A DNA stretch of 64,000 bases, taken from positions 1-64,000 of the forward strand of contig CAYYJO010000002.1 in the NCBI GenBank assembly GCA_964472265.1. The letters run 5' to 3'. Origin of the DNA: JAGNLA01 sp964472265 (lineage in GTDB: Bacteria > Caldisericota > Caldisericia > JAAYUI01). Shown in pieces: positions 35,684-44,067 of the stretch (position 1 is its first letter; every line of letters begins with the position of its first letter). A program made the position numbers and the translations under genes. The notes beneath the pieces were generated by a model. That model saw only the letters and a list, made by a program, of their open reading frames with translations. It had not been told where the DNA came from and ran no database searches.

Positions 35684-36388
35684 TCAGTCGATGTAATTGA
35701 TTGGCCCATAGATGTCAGCTTCGTCTTTAAACCTGGTGTTCCCACCATGAAGGTTTGTTATCGGCCCCATTATGTCGCCTTCAATCTCCAGATCGCCACC
35801 GTCGTTTGTGATTGATCCGTAGACATCGCCTTTAACTGTGACTCTCGAGCCTCGCTTCATTGTCAGGGGGCCATAGACGTCGCCATTTATCGTCACTTTG
35901 ACCGACTCGGCAACCATACAGCTGAGGTAAAGGTCCTTCAGGATTTTGTCCTCTTTGACGACCAGACTTCCGCTAATATGCTGTCCAAAAGGTTGCTGAT
36001 GATTGTTCATAGCGAAACCGCCAGCCATATCTGCTGGAAATATCCTTTTGACTTCATCGGCTTTTTTTACAACTTCAAGGTCTTTCCCCCAGGTCACTTT
36101 TTCCATTGTCGCCGGATTGAATTCAACGACTTCACCATCAGCCCATACAACCACAAGATTCCCGGCAACTTCGATTGAGTCATCATCAACCAGCTCAGAA
36201 GGCAGCACCGCCTTCATCAAGGGCTTGTCTTTTTTGAAATGTCCAACGATTGCCATCACTTCAGGATCAAAGATCAGTGGATCGATCATTGCAACTACTT
36301 TGCCATCAACGGATTCCATTACATCTGGGTCGACCAGCTCTCTCTCCAAAACGAACATCTGCGATTTATAATTGTGCCTGTAGCTCAT
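35684..36388 (-). CDS. Uncharacterised protein with C-terminal GDVYG beta-helix-like repeats
   Basis: The 234-residue protein has no signal peptide or membrane segment. The N-terminal two-thirds (about 1-150) is an unrecognised acidic region. The last 80 residues hold four tandem units built on GDxxGxIT: INGDVYGPLT, VKGDVYGSIT, IEGDIMGPIT and ADIYGPIN. Such short-period repeats resemble the right-handed beta-helix of bactofilins, so cytoplasmic polymer formation is one possibility, but the spacing and N-terminus differ. The ATG overlaps the stop of the ribbon-helix-helix-like gene by 4 bp, so the two are co-expressed. Confidence 0.65.
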   Translation of the reverse strand: MSYRHNYKSQMFVLERELVDPDVMESVDGKVVAMIDPLIFDPEVMAIVGHFKKDKPLMKAVLPSELVDDDSIEVAGNLVVVWADGEVVEFNPATMEKVTWGKDLEVVKKADEVKRIFPADMAGGFAMNNHQQPFGQHISGSLVVKEDKILKDLYLSCMVAESVKVTINGDVYGPLTMKRGSRVTVKGDVYGSITNDGGDLEIEGDIMGPITNLHGGNTRFKDEADIYGPINYID

Positions 36389-36558
36389 TCTTCCTCCCTT
36401 TTGGGGATTTCTCCGTGTTCATCTTCATAGCGCCTGATGTAGTCAAGGATTGCCTGCTCTGTTATTTTTGTGATCGGCTTCCTGCTCCACCATGCAAGAT
36501 TGCGGAGTTTCTCAAGTGTCTCCGGTTCTACCAGCGTTGAAAAGACTTGTTTGGCCAT
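36385..36558 (-). CDS. Small ribbon-helix-helix-like protein
   Basis: From ATG 36558 the product has 57 residues, beginning MAKQVFSTLVEPETLEKLRN followed by two helices (TKITEQAILDYIRRYEDEHG). The order strand-helix-helix suggests a ribbon-helix-helix DNA-binding fold, as in CopG-type repressors and antitoxins. I chose 36558 because a promoter ends 7 nt upstream; the frame continues to 36633 but would run back across that promoter and into the glnA terminator. It overlaps the repeat-protein gene by 4 bp. An antitoxin role is possible, though its partner resembles no known toxin. Confidence 0.65.
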   Translation of the reverse strand: MAKQVFSTLVEPETLEKLRNLAWWSRKPITKITEQAILDYIRRYEDEHGEIPKREEE

Positions 36559-36565
36559 GTCATAA

Positions 36566-36593
36566 AGCATAGCAAGAATATCTTTATAGTCAA
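36566..36593 (-). promoter_or_regulatory. Leaderless promoter of the RHH-like gene
   Basis: On the minus strand TTGACT (36593-36588) and TATGCT (36571-36566) are 16 bp apart, and 7 nt separate the -10 box from ATG 36558. No Shine-Dalgarno sequence is present. Confidence 0.7.
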
Positions 36594-36617
36594 GAGTATA
36601 AAGAGCAACTTGATAAC

Positions 36618-36647
36618 AAAAAAGGGGATGCACATGGCATCCCCTTT
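36618..36647 (-). terminator. Terminator of the 20-gene maeB-to-glnA operon
   Basis: A perfect 11-bp stem (36621-36631 with 36637-36647; core GGGGATGC/GCATCCCC) has a 5-nt loop and a run of six T on the minus strand. It lies 18 bp after the glnA stop. Confidence 0.95.
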
Positions 36648-36664
36648 GAAAAAGCTTGTTTGAA

Positions 36665-38077
36665 TCAGAGATAGTCGTACATCTCGAATTCGACTGGGTG
36701 AGGCTGGCGTTCCATCTTTACTGAGTCGGCAGTCTTTGACCTGATGAACATGTCGAGCTGATCTTTTGTGAATACATCGGCTTCGAGAAGGAAATCCCTG
36801 TCTTTCCTGAGTTCATCTAGAGCTTCCTTGAGGGTTGCCGGTACTGATGTTTTTGGCTCCCATCCTTCTGGCATCTTCTCAAGTGGGCCGTATTCGCCTT
36901 CAGGATTGAGATTCTTCTTGATTCCGTCGAGTCCAGCCATGAGGATTGCGGCGATTCCAAGGTATGGGTTCGCTGTTGCGTCCATAACCCTGTACTCGAA
37001 ACGTTTTTCGTTTGGTTCGGTTGCATAGGCCGGAATTCTGACGGCTGCGTTTCTGTTTGCCATGCCGTAGCAGACATTGCATGGCGCTTCATGTCCTCTG
37101 ACGAGTCTCTTGTAGGAGTTTGTTGATGGGTTCGTAATTGCGGCTAGCGCCGGTGCGTGTTTGAGGATACCGGCAAGGAAGCTGAGAGCAATTTTTGAAA
37201 GTCCCATATAACCAGACGGGTCTGAGAACGGGTATTCAGACTTGCCACCGGTGAGCATGTGGTGAACATGGAGTCCTGAACCAGCTTCGCCATATATTGG
37301 TTTTGGCATGAATGAGGCGTGCATTCCATAGTCTGCTGCAACGTTTCTGACGATGTACTTGCCCCAGGTGATCGAGTCTGCTGCCTGCAACGCCGGCATG
37401 AGATTGAACTCAATTTCCTGCTGGCTTGGGCCTGCAACTTCGTGGTGATGGTACTTTACCTTAAATCCAAGCTCCTGGAGTGCGAGAACTGCATCAACCC
37501 TCTGCTGATAGGTTGTGTCCTTGGGTGGAACAACATGATAACCGGACTTGTAGGCAATTCTTGTGGCGCACGAGTAATCCATTTCAGGATCGCCCCAATA
37601 GCCTTCGTCTGAGATGATTTCAGTCATCAGCGCATGTGGTTCAGTTCTCAGCCTGATGTCGTCAAAAATGAAATACTCGAGCTCAGGGCCAAAAAGGGCT
37701 TCCTGGGCAATACCCATGTCCTGCATGAGTTTGAGAGCTTTCTTCAAAACATTTCTTGGGTCTCCGTCAAATGGATGGATTTCAACTCCAGCTTCCCAGA
37801 CTTCACACATAAAGGTTGCAGTCGGGTCTTCAAAGCAGGGGTCAAGCTGGACAGATTCGCCGATAATCGGCCTTGCAATGAAATCAGACTTCTTGGTTTC
37901 GGCAAAACCAAAGTTTGATCCATCAAAACCAAAACCAAACTCAAGCTTTTTCTCGGTGAGGTTGGCAGTCGGGATTGTTACATGGTGGAGCCTGCCGTTT
38001 GCATCCACAATCTTGAAATCCACCATCTCACAATCAAGGTTCCTTATCTGGTCAAGGGCATTTTTGAATTTATCCAC
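36665..38077 (-). CDS. glnA: Glutamine synthetase, type I
   Basis: The enzyme makes glutamine from glutamate, ammonia and ATP. The 470-residue protein has the GS catalytic signatures: FGFDGSNFGFAE near the N-terminus, GPELEYFIFDD, the ATP-binding loop KPIYGEAGSGLHVHHML, NPSTNSYKRLVRGHEAP, and the late FEYRVMDATANPY. The C-terminus EFEMYDYL is of the GSI type. Where adenylylated GSI-beta enzymes have NLYDLP this protein has GEYGPLEKMP, so the known adenylylation site is absent. It starts at GTG behind GAGGAGG, overlaps korC by 8 bp and is the last gene of the operon. Confidence 0.96.
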   Translation of the reverse strand: MDKFKNALDQIRNLDCEMVDFKIVDANGRLHHVTIPTANLTEKKLEFGFGFDGSNFGFAETKKSDFIARPIIGESVQLDPCFEDPTATFMCEVWEAGVEIHPFDGDPRNVLKKALKLMQDMGIAQEALFGPELEYFIFDDIRLRTEPHALMTEIISDEGYWGDPEMDYSCATRIAYKSGYHVVPPKDTTYQQRVDAVLALQELGFKVKYHHHEVAGPSQQEIEFNLMPALQAADSITWGKYIVRNVAADYGMHASFMPKPIYGEAGSGLHVHHMLTGGKSEYPFSDPSGYMGLSKIALSFLAGILKHAPALAAITNPSTNSYKRLVRGHEAPCNVCYGMANRNAAVRIPAYATEPNEKRFEYRVMDATANPYLGIAAILMAGLDGIKKNLNPEGEYGPLEKMPEGWEPKTSVPATLKEALDELRKDRDFLLEADVFTKDQLDMFIRSKTADSVKMERQPHPVEFEMYDYL

Positions 38078-38672
38078 GTTTTACCTCCTCGGCAAGTCTG
38101 TATCCAAGCTCAAGCGCCTTCTGGTTGCTGGCCTTGAATTCCTTTTTGAATGATTCGTGAACGATCTCTTCGATCGAGGCTCTGGTTACAACTTCAGTCA
38201 ATCCGACTACAACACCAAGGCTTACAATGTTGATGGCGATGCCCGTACCCAGTTCAGCGATGATCTCTCTCCACATCGGAACACCAAAGTAAAACGGCCC
38301 CCTGTCAGATGGTTCCATGTCAGGAAGCAAGATTGAGTCAAAGACAACAAGACCGTTTGGAACCACATCATGGCTGAATTTTGTGATGCCGTCGGGGGTC
38401 AGGGCGAGGAGGAAATCCGGGGCAACAAGTTTCGGGTAGAAAATGTCTCCGTCCTTGATTACGATTTCGGCTTTTGTTGCCGATCCCCTGGCCTCAGCGC
38501 CGTAAACCTGGGACTGAAGAGCGTTATGACCCTCCCTGATTCCGGCTTTTGCCAAAATAACCGAGGCAGTGATGAGTCCATGTCCGCCTGAGCCAGAAAG
38601 CCTGAAGTTTTCGGCTTTCCTGCCACCAAACATCTTGCCGTGAAGGGCGTTCCATGAAGGATTCGGGTTCAT
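38070..38672 (-). CDS. korC: 2-oxoacid:ferredoxin oxidoreductase, gamma subunit
   Basis: The gamma subunit packs against the catalytic alpha/beta core. The 200-residue protein has the typical start (RLSGSGGHGLITASVILAKAG) and QVYGAEARGSATKAEIVI. I chose ATG 38672 because AGGAGG lies 7 nt upstream and it overlaps the beta stop as ATGA; an upstream start at 38705 would lie inside the beta gene. The order delta-alpha-beta-gamma matches korDABC operons for 2-oxoglutarate. A branched-chain keto-acid substrate remains possible. Confidence 0.9.
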   Translation of the reverse strand: MNPNPSWNALHGKMFGGRKAENFRLSGSGGHGLITASVILAKAGIREGHNALQSQVYGAEARGSATKAEIVIKDGDIFYPKLVAPDFLLALTPDGITKFSHDVVPNGLVVFDSILLPDMEPSDRGPFYFGVPMWREIIAELGTGIAINIVSLGVVVGLTEVVTRASIEEIVHESFKKEFKASNQKALELGYRLAEEVKRG

Positions 38673-39493
38673 AGTCCTGCCTCCTTCTTTGTGGCGATGA
38701 TGCACGAGGTGTAATTCTCGATAAAGGTTGGCCTCGGCTCGTTTTTGATTATTCCTCTTGCATATTTGCCGTGTTTCTGCTCAGGAGTCATGTTGTCGAA
38801 TTTTGATTTTGGTACGAGAACAGATTGCTGAAGTTCTATCAGATCATAAGGGGTTTTGAATCTGTTGACCCTGCCGTAATAGGTTGGGCACTGAGTGAAG
38901 ATGTCCATTGCCGAGAAACCTCGATGCTCAAGGGCATCCTTCATGATTGAAACCATCTCCTTGAAATAGGCAGTTCCGGTTCTTGCAACAAATGGAGCTC
39001 CAGCGCCGATGAGCAGGTCAACAATGTTGAACGGGTCTTCTACGTGGCCACATGGGGATGTTGCCGAAATTGATCCATACGGAGTTGTGGGACTGTACTG
39101 ACCGCCTGTCATGCCGTAGGTGTAGTTGTTGACGATGAAAACATGAATGTCCTGGTTTCGTCTTGCTGCGTGGATGATGTGGTTGCCACCGATTGAGGTT
39201 GCATCACCATCACCGGTCATGACAATGACCTTTAGGTTTGGATTGGCAAGCTTTGCACCAAGTGCAAACGGAATTGCCCTGCCGTGAAGTGTGTGGAGTG
39301 AGTCAAAGATTGTGTAAGTTGCAATTCTTGAGGAACAACCGATTCCGCCAACAATGAGAATCTGGGTTGGATCCCAGTGCAACTCATCGATTGCCGCAAA
39401 CAATCCGTGCATGACCGTTCCATTGCCGCATCCCGGACAGAAAACGTGGGGGAGCTTGTCTCTCTTCATGTAACGAAGCATGTCTTCTCTCAT
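38669..39493 (-). CDS. korB: 2-oxoacid:ferredoxin oxidoreductase, beta subunit (thiamine diphosphate-binding)
   Basis: From ATG 39493 the 274-residue protein has a cluster/TPP-linked CPGCGNGTVMHG, the TPP motif MTGDGDATSIGGNH ending in IVNNYTYGMTGGQYSPTTP, and the typical HALHTLHGRAIPFALG-like DSLHTLHGRAIPFALG segment. It oxidatively decarboxylates a 2-oxoacid to acyl-CoA, passing electrons to ferredoxin, or works in reverse as a CO2-fixing synthase. The start overlaps the alpha stop (ATGA) with GGAGG just before it; the frame extends to 39547 inside korA. Confidence 0.94.
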   Translation of the reverse strand: MREDMLRYMKRDKLPHVFCPGCGNGTVMHGLFAAIDELHWDPTQILIVGGIGCSSRIATYTIFDSLHTLHGRAIPFALGAKLANPNLKVIVMTGDGDATSIGGNHIIHAARRNQDIHVFIVNNYTYGMTGGQYSPTTPYGSISATSPCGHVEDPFNIVDLLIGAGAPFVARTGTAYFKEMVSIMKDALEHRGFSAMDIFTQCPTYYGRVNRFKTPYDLIELQQSVLVPKSKFDNMTPEQKHGKYARGIIKNEPRPTFIENYTSCIIATKKEAGL

Positions 39494-40611
39494 ACGCCCT
39501 CCGCCACTTTGCGAAGCTGTTCCGGCGTGATCAACTCTCCATCCCATCTATTGAGCGGAATGATGTTTTTTGTCGGGCCAAACAGCCTCTGGATTTCACG
39601 AACCATCATGCCCATGTTGAGTTCCGGCACAATGATGTTTTTTGCCTTTTCGAGCTTTTGTTTGATGAGCTTGTCGTGGAATGGCCAGAGCGTGACCAGT
39701 CTCAGATAGCCCCAGTTCGGGTTCTTTGCATCGCCCATAACCTGGAGCACTGTCCTGTGTGTGCAGCCATAGCTGAAGAAGACTGTTTCGGCATTGTTTA
39801 GGTTGTACTCGTCAATCTCAGCCACATCGTCAATATAGTTTTCGATCTTGTCAATTATTCTCTTGTTGAAGCGATTAGCGACATCTGCGGCTGTGTTCTG
39901 GAAACCTGATTCATCGTGGTAAAGTGCGGTGACTACAGTTCTGAAGCCAGTGCCGAACCTTGCCATGTGGGGGATAAGCTTCTCATCGGCCTCATAGGTT
40001 TTGTATCTTGTCGGATCAGTCGGTTCAGCCCTGTTGACGATTGGAATGTTTGCATGAATGTCGATATCGACCCTTTCCCTCATGTGGGCGATTGTTTCGT
40101 CGGTGAGGAAAACAACAGGAGTCCTAAAACGTTCTGCGAGATTAAACGCCTTGATCGCCAGAAAATATGACTCTTTGACTGATGACGGGCACACGACAAT
40201 TGACGGGTGATCGCCATGGGTTCCCCATCTTGCCTGATAAACATCGGCCTGGGTTGTCTTGGTCGGAAGACCGGTTGACGGGCCACCACGCATAACATCT
40301 ACAATAACAATTGGTGCTTCAACCATCTGGCCATATCCAAGACCTTCCTGCATGAGCGAGAATCCTGGACCAGATGTTGCCGTCATGACCTTTGCGCCAG
40401 CCAGCGACGCACCAATGAGTGCACAGACCGAGGCGATTTCGTCCTCCATCTGGATGTAGATGCCGCCGTTTTGCGGAAGCATGTAAGACATCTGCTCTGC
40501 CACTTCAGTGGAAGGCGTGATTGGGTAGCCTGCAAAGAAAGAGCAACCGGCTATGATTGCGGCATTTGCAACAGCCTGTGACCCTTGCCAAAGATAAGAC
40601 TCAGCTGGCAT
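39490..40611 (-). CDS. korA: 2-oxoacid:ferredoxin oxidoreductase, alpha subunit
   Basis: The 373-residue protein lacks the fused gamma domain found in some KorA proteins. It has FFAGYPITPSTEVAEQMSY, the catalytic-region QMEDEIASVCALIGASLAGA and TSGPGFSLMQEGLGYGQMVE, which are typical of the 2-oxoglutarate branch more than pyruvate. A further beta domain occupies its C-terminal third. It overlaps the ferredoxin subunit gene by 11 bp, with GGAGG 9 nt before its ATG. Substrate assignment to 2-oxoglutarate is supported by the glnA neighbour but not proven. Confidence 0.93.
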   Translation of the reverse strand: MPAESYLWQGSQAVANAAIIAGCSFFAGYPITPSTEVAEQMSYMLPQNGGIYIQMEDEIASVCALIGASLAGAKVMTATSGPGFSLMQEGLGYGQMVEAPIVIVDVMRGGPSTGLPTKTTQADVYQARWGTHGDHPSIVVCPSSVKESYFLAIKAFNLAERFRTPVVFLTDETIAHMRERVDIDIHANIPIVNRAEPTDPTRYKTYEADEKLIPHMARFGTGFRTVVTALYHDESGFQNTAADVANRFNKRIIDKIENYIDDVAEIDEYNLNNAETVFFSYGCTHRTVLQVMGDAKNPNWGYLRLVTLWPFHDKLIKQKLEKAKNIIVPELNMGMMVREIQRLFGPTKNIIPLNRWDGELITPEQLRKVAEGV

Positions 40612-40804
40612 CTTCTACCACCTCCAACGCAAAATCAGGACAAATCCAGTAACACTGCTGGCACCCAATGCACCTTGTGTCATCATCGACGACAACCTGT
40701 CCACGTTCGTTGATTTTGTAGACAGCCTTTGGGCACACCTTGAGACACAGCTGGCAGGATTTGCAGTACTCTCTAAAATGCTTTACCTTGAATTTTTTCG
40801 CCAT
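40601..40804 (-). CDS. korD: 2-oxoacid:ferredoxin oxidoreductase, delta (ferredoxin-like) subunit
   Basis: From ATG 40804 the 67-residue protein is a two-cluster ferredoxin: CKSCQLCLKVCP and CIGCQQCYWICP each bind a [4Fe-4S] cluster. It relays electrons from the catalytic subunits to free ferredoxin. AGGGG lies before the ATG, 8 bp after the glyS stop. The frame extends upstream to 40867, but that part overlaps glyS and is not family-like. Confidence 0.92.
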   Translation of the reverse strand: MAKKFKVKHFREYCKSCQLCLKVCPKAVYKINERGQVVVDDDTRCIGCQQCYWICPDFALEVVEDAS

Positions 40805-40812
40805 CTCAACCC

Positions 40813-42843
40813 CTATATCGCAATTTCGACAAAATCGGCCACTCTCCTGATTGTGGAGAGGAGCCATGAAAGGAAATTTTTTCTGTTGGTGCGTATCTTT
40901 TCGTCATCCGCATTGACCATGACCGAGTTGAAGTAGCTTTCTGCTGGATCGGTCAGGCTTGAGATGATTTCTAGCTCGTCTTTGGATGTTTTTGCTGACT
41001 TGAGTTTTTCGGCAGCAGATTTCGCTTCTGAGGCAAATGTTTTCTCAATTTCCTCGACAAAGAGTTCGTCTTTGAAATCTGATGTTTTCCAGTCTTTGAG
41101 AATGTTGTTGAGACGCTTCGTTGTTGCAACGATACCGGCAAATTTAGGATCAGAGTATTTTTCCTGGATTGCCTGGATGCGTTCCTGAATAACCTTTACG
41201 TCAGAAAGTCCGCGCGAGAGAGAGGCTCTGATTGCATCGTACCTGAAGCCTTTGGATTTGAGAAGGTTTTCGAGCCTTGCCTTGAGGAAATCCAGACCTT
41301 CCTCGACTGCCTTCGGATTTCTCTTGAACGAGACTGATTCGCAGGTTTCGAGAAGCTTTGTCAGGTCTGTCGAAATTTCGCCTTCGAGCAGAATTCTGAG
41401 CAGGCCAAAAGCAAAACGCCTGACTCCAAGGGGATCAGCCGATGACTTGGGGAGGTTGCCCGATGAAACAAGGTTCATGAATGAGTCGGCTTTATCGATT
41501 AAAGATACCGCCTGACCAAGCTTTGTTGTTGGGATTTCGTCTGATTCGCCTGCTGGCCTGTACTGCTGGGCAATTGCACCCGCAACCTCTGCATTTTCAC
41601 CATCGAGGCTAGCGTAAAGGCCACCAATTTGACCCTGGAGATCGTCATGCTCCCTTACAACAGAGGTGGCAAGGTCGGCTTTTGAAAGCTCAAGCGCTCG
41701 AATAAGGGATTTTTTGTCCGCATCAAGGTTTGATTCTTCAGCAATTTTGACCATTCTCGCGGTTTTGTCAGCGAGTGTTCCAAGGTTTTTCATGAAGGCA
41801 ATGCCAGAAAGCCTTGCTGCAAAATCTGTTAGCTTGTGCTTCCTGTCTTCTGCAAAGAAGAACTTTGCATCGGAAAGCCTGCCCATCAAGACTTTTAGCT
41901 CACCCGCCATTGCAAGCGCAACCACATCCTGGGTTCCGTTGACGACTAGCCCAAACCTGTTTGAGAGCTTGCCATCCTTTTCAAAAGGTATGAAACGAAG
42001 GTCAGAGACCAAGACCGATCTTAAAACCAGGTCTGGCGTTGAATCAATGTACTCCTGAGGAAACTCGCCGGTAACCACAAGCGGTCTTTCAACAATTCCT
42101 GCAAGCTCTTCCAGGAGTGAGTCGATTTTCACGGCCTTTAATCCGATTGAATCGGCTTGTGAAATTGCCTGACTGAAGATGTAATCTTTTCTTTCGTCGT
42201 AGTTGCCGGTTACGCCAATTTTTTTCAGTGTTTCGAGATATTCTTGTGCAGACTTTATTTCAACAGCTTCGGTTTTTTTTGATCTTGGGGTTCTTGTGAA
42301 CCGGTCAGCTTTTGCCGATGCGATTTGGCAATCGACAACCTTGTCATCGAGAAGGGCGACAATCCATCGGATCGGTCTGACCCAAGCAATGCCCGTTTCG
42401 TCCCATCTCATCGAGTGCGGGTGAGGAAACGAGAGGACGATTTTGGGCAAGTCGCTTGCCATGATGTCTGAAAGTTTTTTCCCTTCAATCTTGACAATGG
42501 CACTTGCGTATTCAGTACCACCAATATTTGAGAACTGTACTTCCTCGGGTTTGATGTTTACCTTTTGGGCGAAACCGAGCAGGGCTTTTGTTGGCTGTCC
42601 GTCCTGAAAGCAAAGGTTTTTTGGTGGGCCTTTTTCCTGTTTTTCTGATGAAGGGCCTTCGGTTTCGATTAATTCGAAATACAAACCGAGTCTTCTTGGA
42701 GTGGCCACCGTTTTTGGCTCATCAAACTTTATGCCTGAATCTGACAAAGCTTTGCAAAATCCTAACTTCAAATGATCAATAGCCGGCAGGATCAACCTTG
42801 CCGGCATTTCTTCACAGCCAATCTCGATTGCAAGCTTATTCAT
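40813..42843 (-). CDS. glyS: Glycyl-tRNA synthetase, beta subunit
   Basis: The 676-residue protein is the beta chain of the bacterial alpha2-beta2 enzyme. It shows the opening IEIGCEEMPARLILPA, ATPRRLGLYF, FPHPHSMRWDETGIAWVRPIRWIVALLD, an HD-like region, LGQAVSLIDKADSF and GLRRFAFG-like LGVRRFAFGLLRILLE, and a C-terminal anticodon-binding helical domain. It works only with GlyQ, whose gene lies just upstream with an 8-bp overlap. Confidence 0.97.
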   Translation of the reverse strand: MNKLAIEIGCEEMPARLILPAIDHLKLGFCKALSDSGIKFDEPKTVATPRRLGLYFELIETEGPSSEKQEKGPPKNLCFQDGQPTKALLGFAQKVNIKPEEVQFSNIGGTEYASAIVKIEGKKLSDIMASDLPKIVLSFPHPHSMRWDETGIAWVRPIRWIVALLDDKVVDCQIASAKADRFTRTPRSKKTEAVEIKSAQEYLETLKKIGVTGNYDERKDYIFSQAISQADSIGLKAVKIDSLLEELAGIVERPLVVTGEFPQEYIDSTPDLVLRSVLVSDLRFIPFEKDGKLSNRFGLVVNGTQDVVALAMAGELKVLMGRLSDAKFFFAEDRKHKLTDFAARLSGIAFMKNLGTLADKTARMVKIAEESNLDADKKSLIRALELSKADLATSVVREHDDLQGQIGGLYASLDGENAEVAGAIAQQYRPAGESDEIPTTKLGQAVSLIDKADSFMNLVSSGNLPKSSADPLGVRRFAFGLLRILLEGEISTDLTKLLETCESVSFKRNPKAVEEGLDFLKARLENLLKSKGFRYDAIRASLSRGLSDVKVIQERIQAIQEKYSDPKFAGIVATTKRLNNILKDWKTSDFKDELFVEEIEKTFASEAKSAAEKLKSAKTSKDELEIISSLTDPAESYFNSVMVNADDEKIRTNRKNFLSWLLSTIRRVADFVEIAI

Positions 42844-43681
42844 ACTGTACTTCCTGGTACACTGCAGCGCACTTCCTTGTAAGGTCGCGCACTCTTGCTA
42901 TCATGCCAGCCCTTTCCGACACTGACAAGGCTCCCCTTGCGTCCAGAAGGTTAAATTCATGTGAGCACTTCAAGGCGTACTCGTATGCCGGAATGGCAAG
43001 TTTTACCTCTATTGCTCGATTGCTTTCCTTTTCATAGTCGTCCATCATGCGTTTGAGAACGCTAATATCGGCAAACTCGAAACCCCACTTGCAAAGTTCA
43101 TATTCTGCTCGTTTTCTGAGGTCTCCGTATGTGTTTTCAGGATTCCATTTGAGATTGAAGCCGTTTTCAATGCCTTCAGAGTACATGCAAAGGCGCTCGA
43201 TTCCAAAGGTGAGTTCAACCGATGGCGGATTCAACGTCACTCCGCCGCACTGCTGGAAGTATGTGAACTGGCTGACTTCCTGACCATCCATCCAGACTTC
43301 CCAGCCAACACCGGCAGCGCCGAGGGTCGGGCTTTCCCAGTTGTCCTCAATGAAGCGCATGTCGTGCTTTTCATAATCAATACCAAGCACCTTGAGACCT
43401 TCAAGATAGATGTCCTGAATGTTGGCAGGAGCAGGCTTCATTATCACCTGAAACTGGTAATGGATGTAGTACCTGTAAGGGCTGTCACCATAACGTCCGT
43501 CTGCCGGCCTCCTTGAAGGCTGGACATAGGCAGCTTTCCATGGCTTTGGGCCAAGAACTGCGAAAAAAGTGTAAGGGTGCATGGTTCCAGCGCCAACTTC
43601 CATGTCCAGTGGTTCACCGATGAGGCACCCCTGTTTCCTGAAATAGTCCTTGAGTGAAAAAATTGCGTCCTGAATCGTCAT
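42836..43681 (-). CDS. glyQ: Glycyl-tRNA synthetase, alpha subunit
   Basis: The 281-residue class II catalytic chain is close to the family length and very conserved. It has the opening TIQDAIFSLKDYFRKQGC, AYVQPSRRPADGRYGDSPYR, HYQFQVIMKPAP, and GWEVWMDGQEVSQFTYFQQC. Together with GlyS it charges tRNA-Gly. It overlaps the CBS-domain gene by 4 bp. The two-subunit form excludes lineages that use the single-chain GlyRS. Confidence 0.97.
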   Translation of the reverse strand: MTIQDAIFSLKDYFRKQGCLIGEPLDMEVGAGTMHPYTFFAVLGPKPWKAAYVQPSRRPADGRYGDSPYRYYIHYQFQVIMKPAPANIQDIYLEGLKVLGIDYEKHDMRFIEDNWESPTLGAAGVGWEVWMDGQEVSQFTYFQQCGGVTLNPPSVELTFGIERLCMYSEGIENGFNLKWNPENTYGDLRKRAEYELCKWGFEFADISVLKRMMDDYEKESNRAIEVKLAIPAYEYALKCSHEFNLLDARGALSVSERAGMIARVRDLTRKCAAVYQEVQYE

Positions 43682-44067
43682 TTCATAAATTCCTTGATAA
43701 TGTCCTTTACACCGATTATGCCTACAAGAATCCCGTCTTTTGTAACTGGAATCTGTTTGATGTTTGTTGCTGCAAAGATTGCCTGAGCCTGAGACAAGAG
43801 AGATTCTGGTGTGAGCGAGATTGGGTTCTTTGTCATCACCTCGATGACCTTAAGCTGGAGAATGTCTGAAGGATCGTGCTCAGGATTGAAAAAGTCAGTT
43901 TTTTTTATTATGTCGTTTTCTGTAATTATTCCAACAACACGATGATCCTTGTCGACGACAGGCAGACCGTTTATTCTACGTTTTATCATAAGGTCGGCAG
44001 CCTGGGACAGCGTTGCTTCCCTGTAGACAAAAATCACTTCATCGTTCATCGCTTCAACGATTTTCAT
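43678..44067 (-). CDS. Stand-alone tandem CBS-domain protein
   Basis: The 129 residues form one CBS pair: motif VYREATLSQAADLMIKRRIN with GLPVVDKDHRVVGIITENDI, then a second unit with VMTKNPISLTPESLL and QIPVTKDGILVGIIGVKDII. Such modules bind adenine nucleotides and regulate partner proteins; no partner is fused here. It sits between the O-antigen ligase gene and glyQ with 4-bp overlaps on both sides, so its target cannot be guessed. Confidence 0.93.
   Translation of the reverse strand: MKIVEAMNDEVIFVYREATLSQAADLMIKRRINGLPVVDKDHRVVGIITENDIIKKTDFFNPEHDPSDILQLKVIEVMTKNPISLTPESLLSQAQAIFAATNIKQIPVTKDGILVGIIGVKDIIKEFMK

Noticed and set aside
36559..36633. Longer version of the RHH-like protein from 36633
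   Set aside because: It would begin inside the glnA terminator and contain the gene's own -35/-10 boxes; the added residues are not domain-like.
40805..40867. Extended ferredoxin subunit with an extra CRNC motif
   Set aside because: The extension lies inside glyS, while a ribosome-binding site and the family-typical N-terminus fit ATG 40804.
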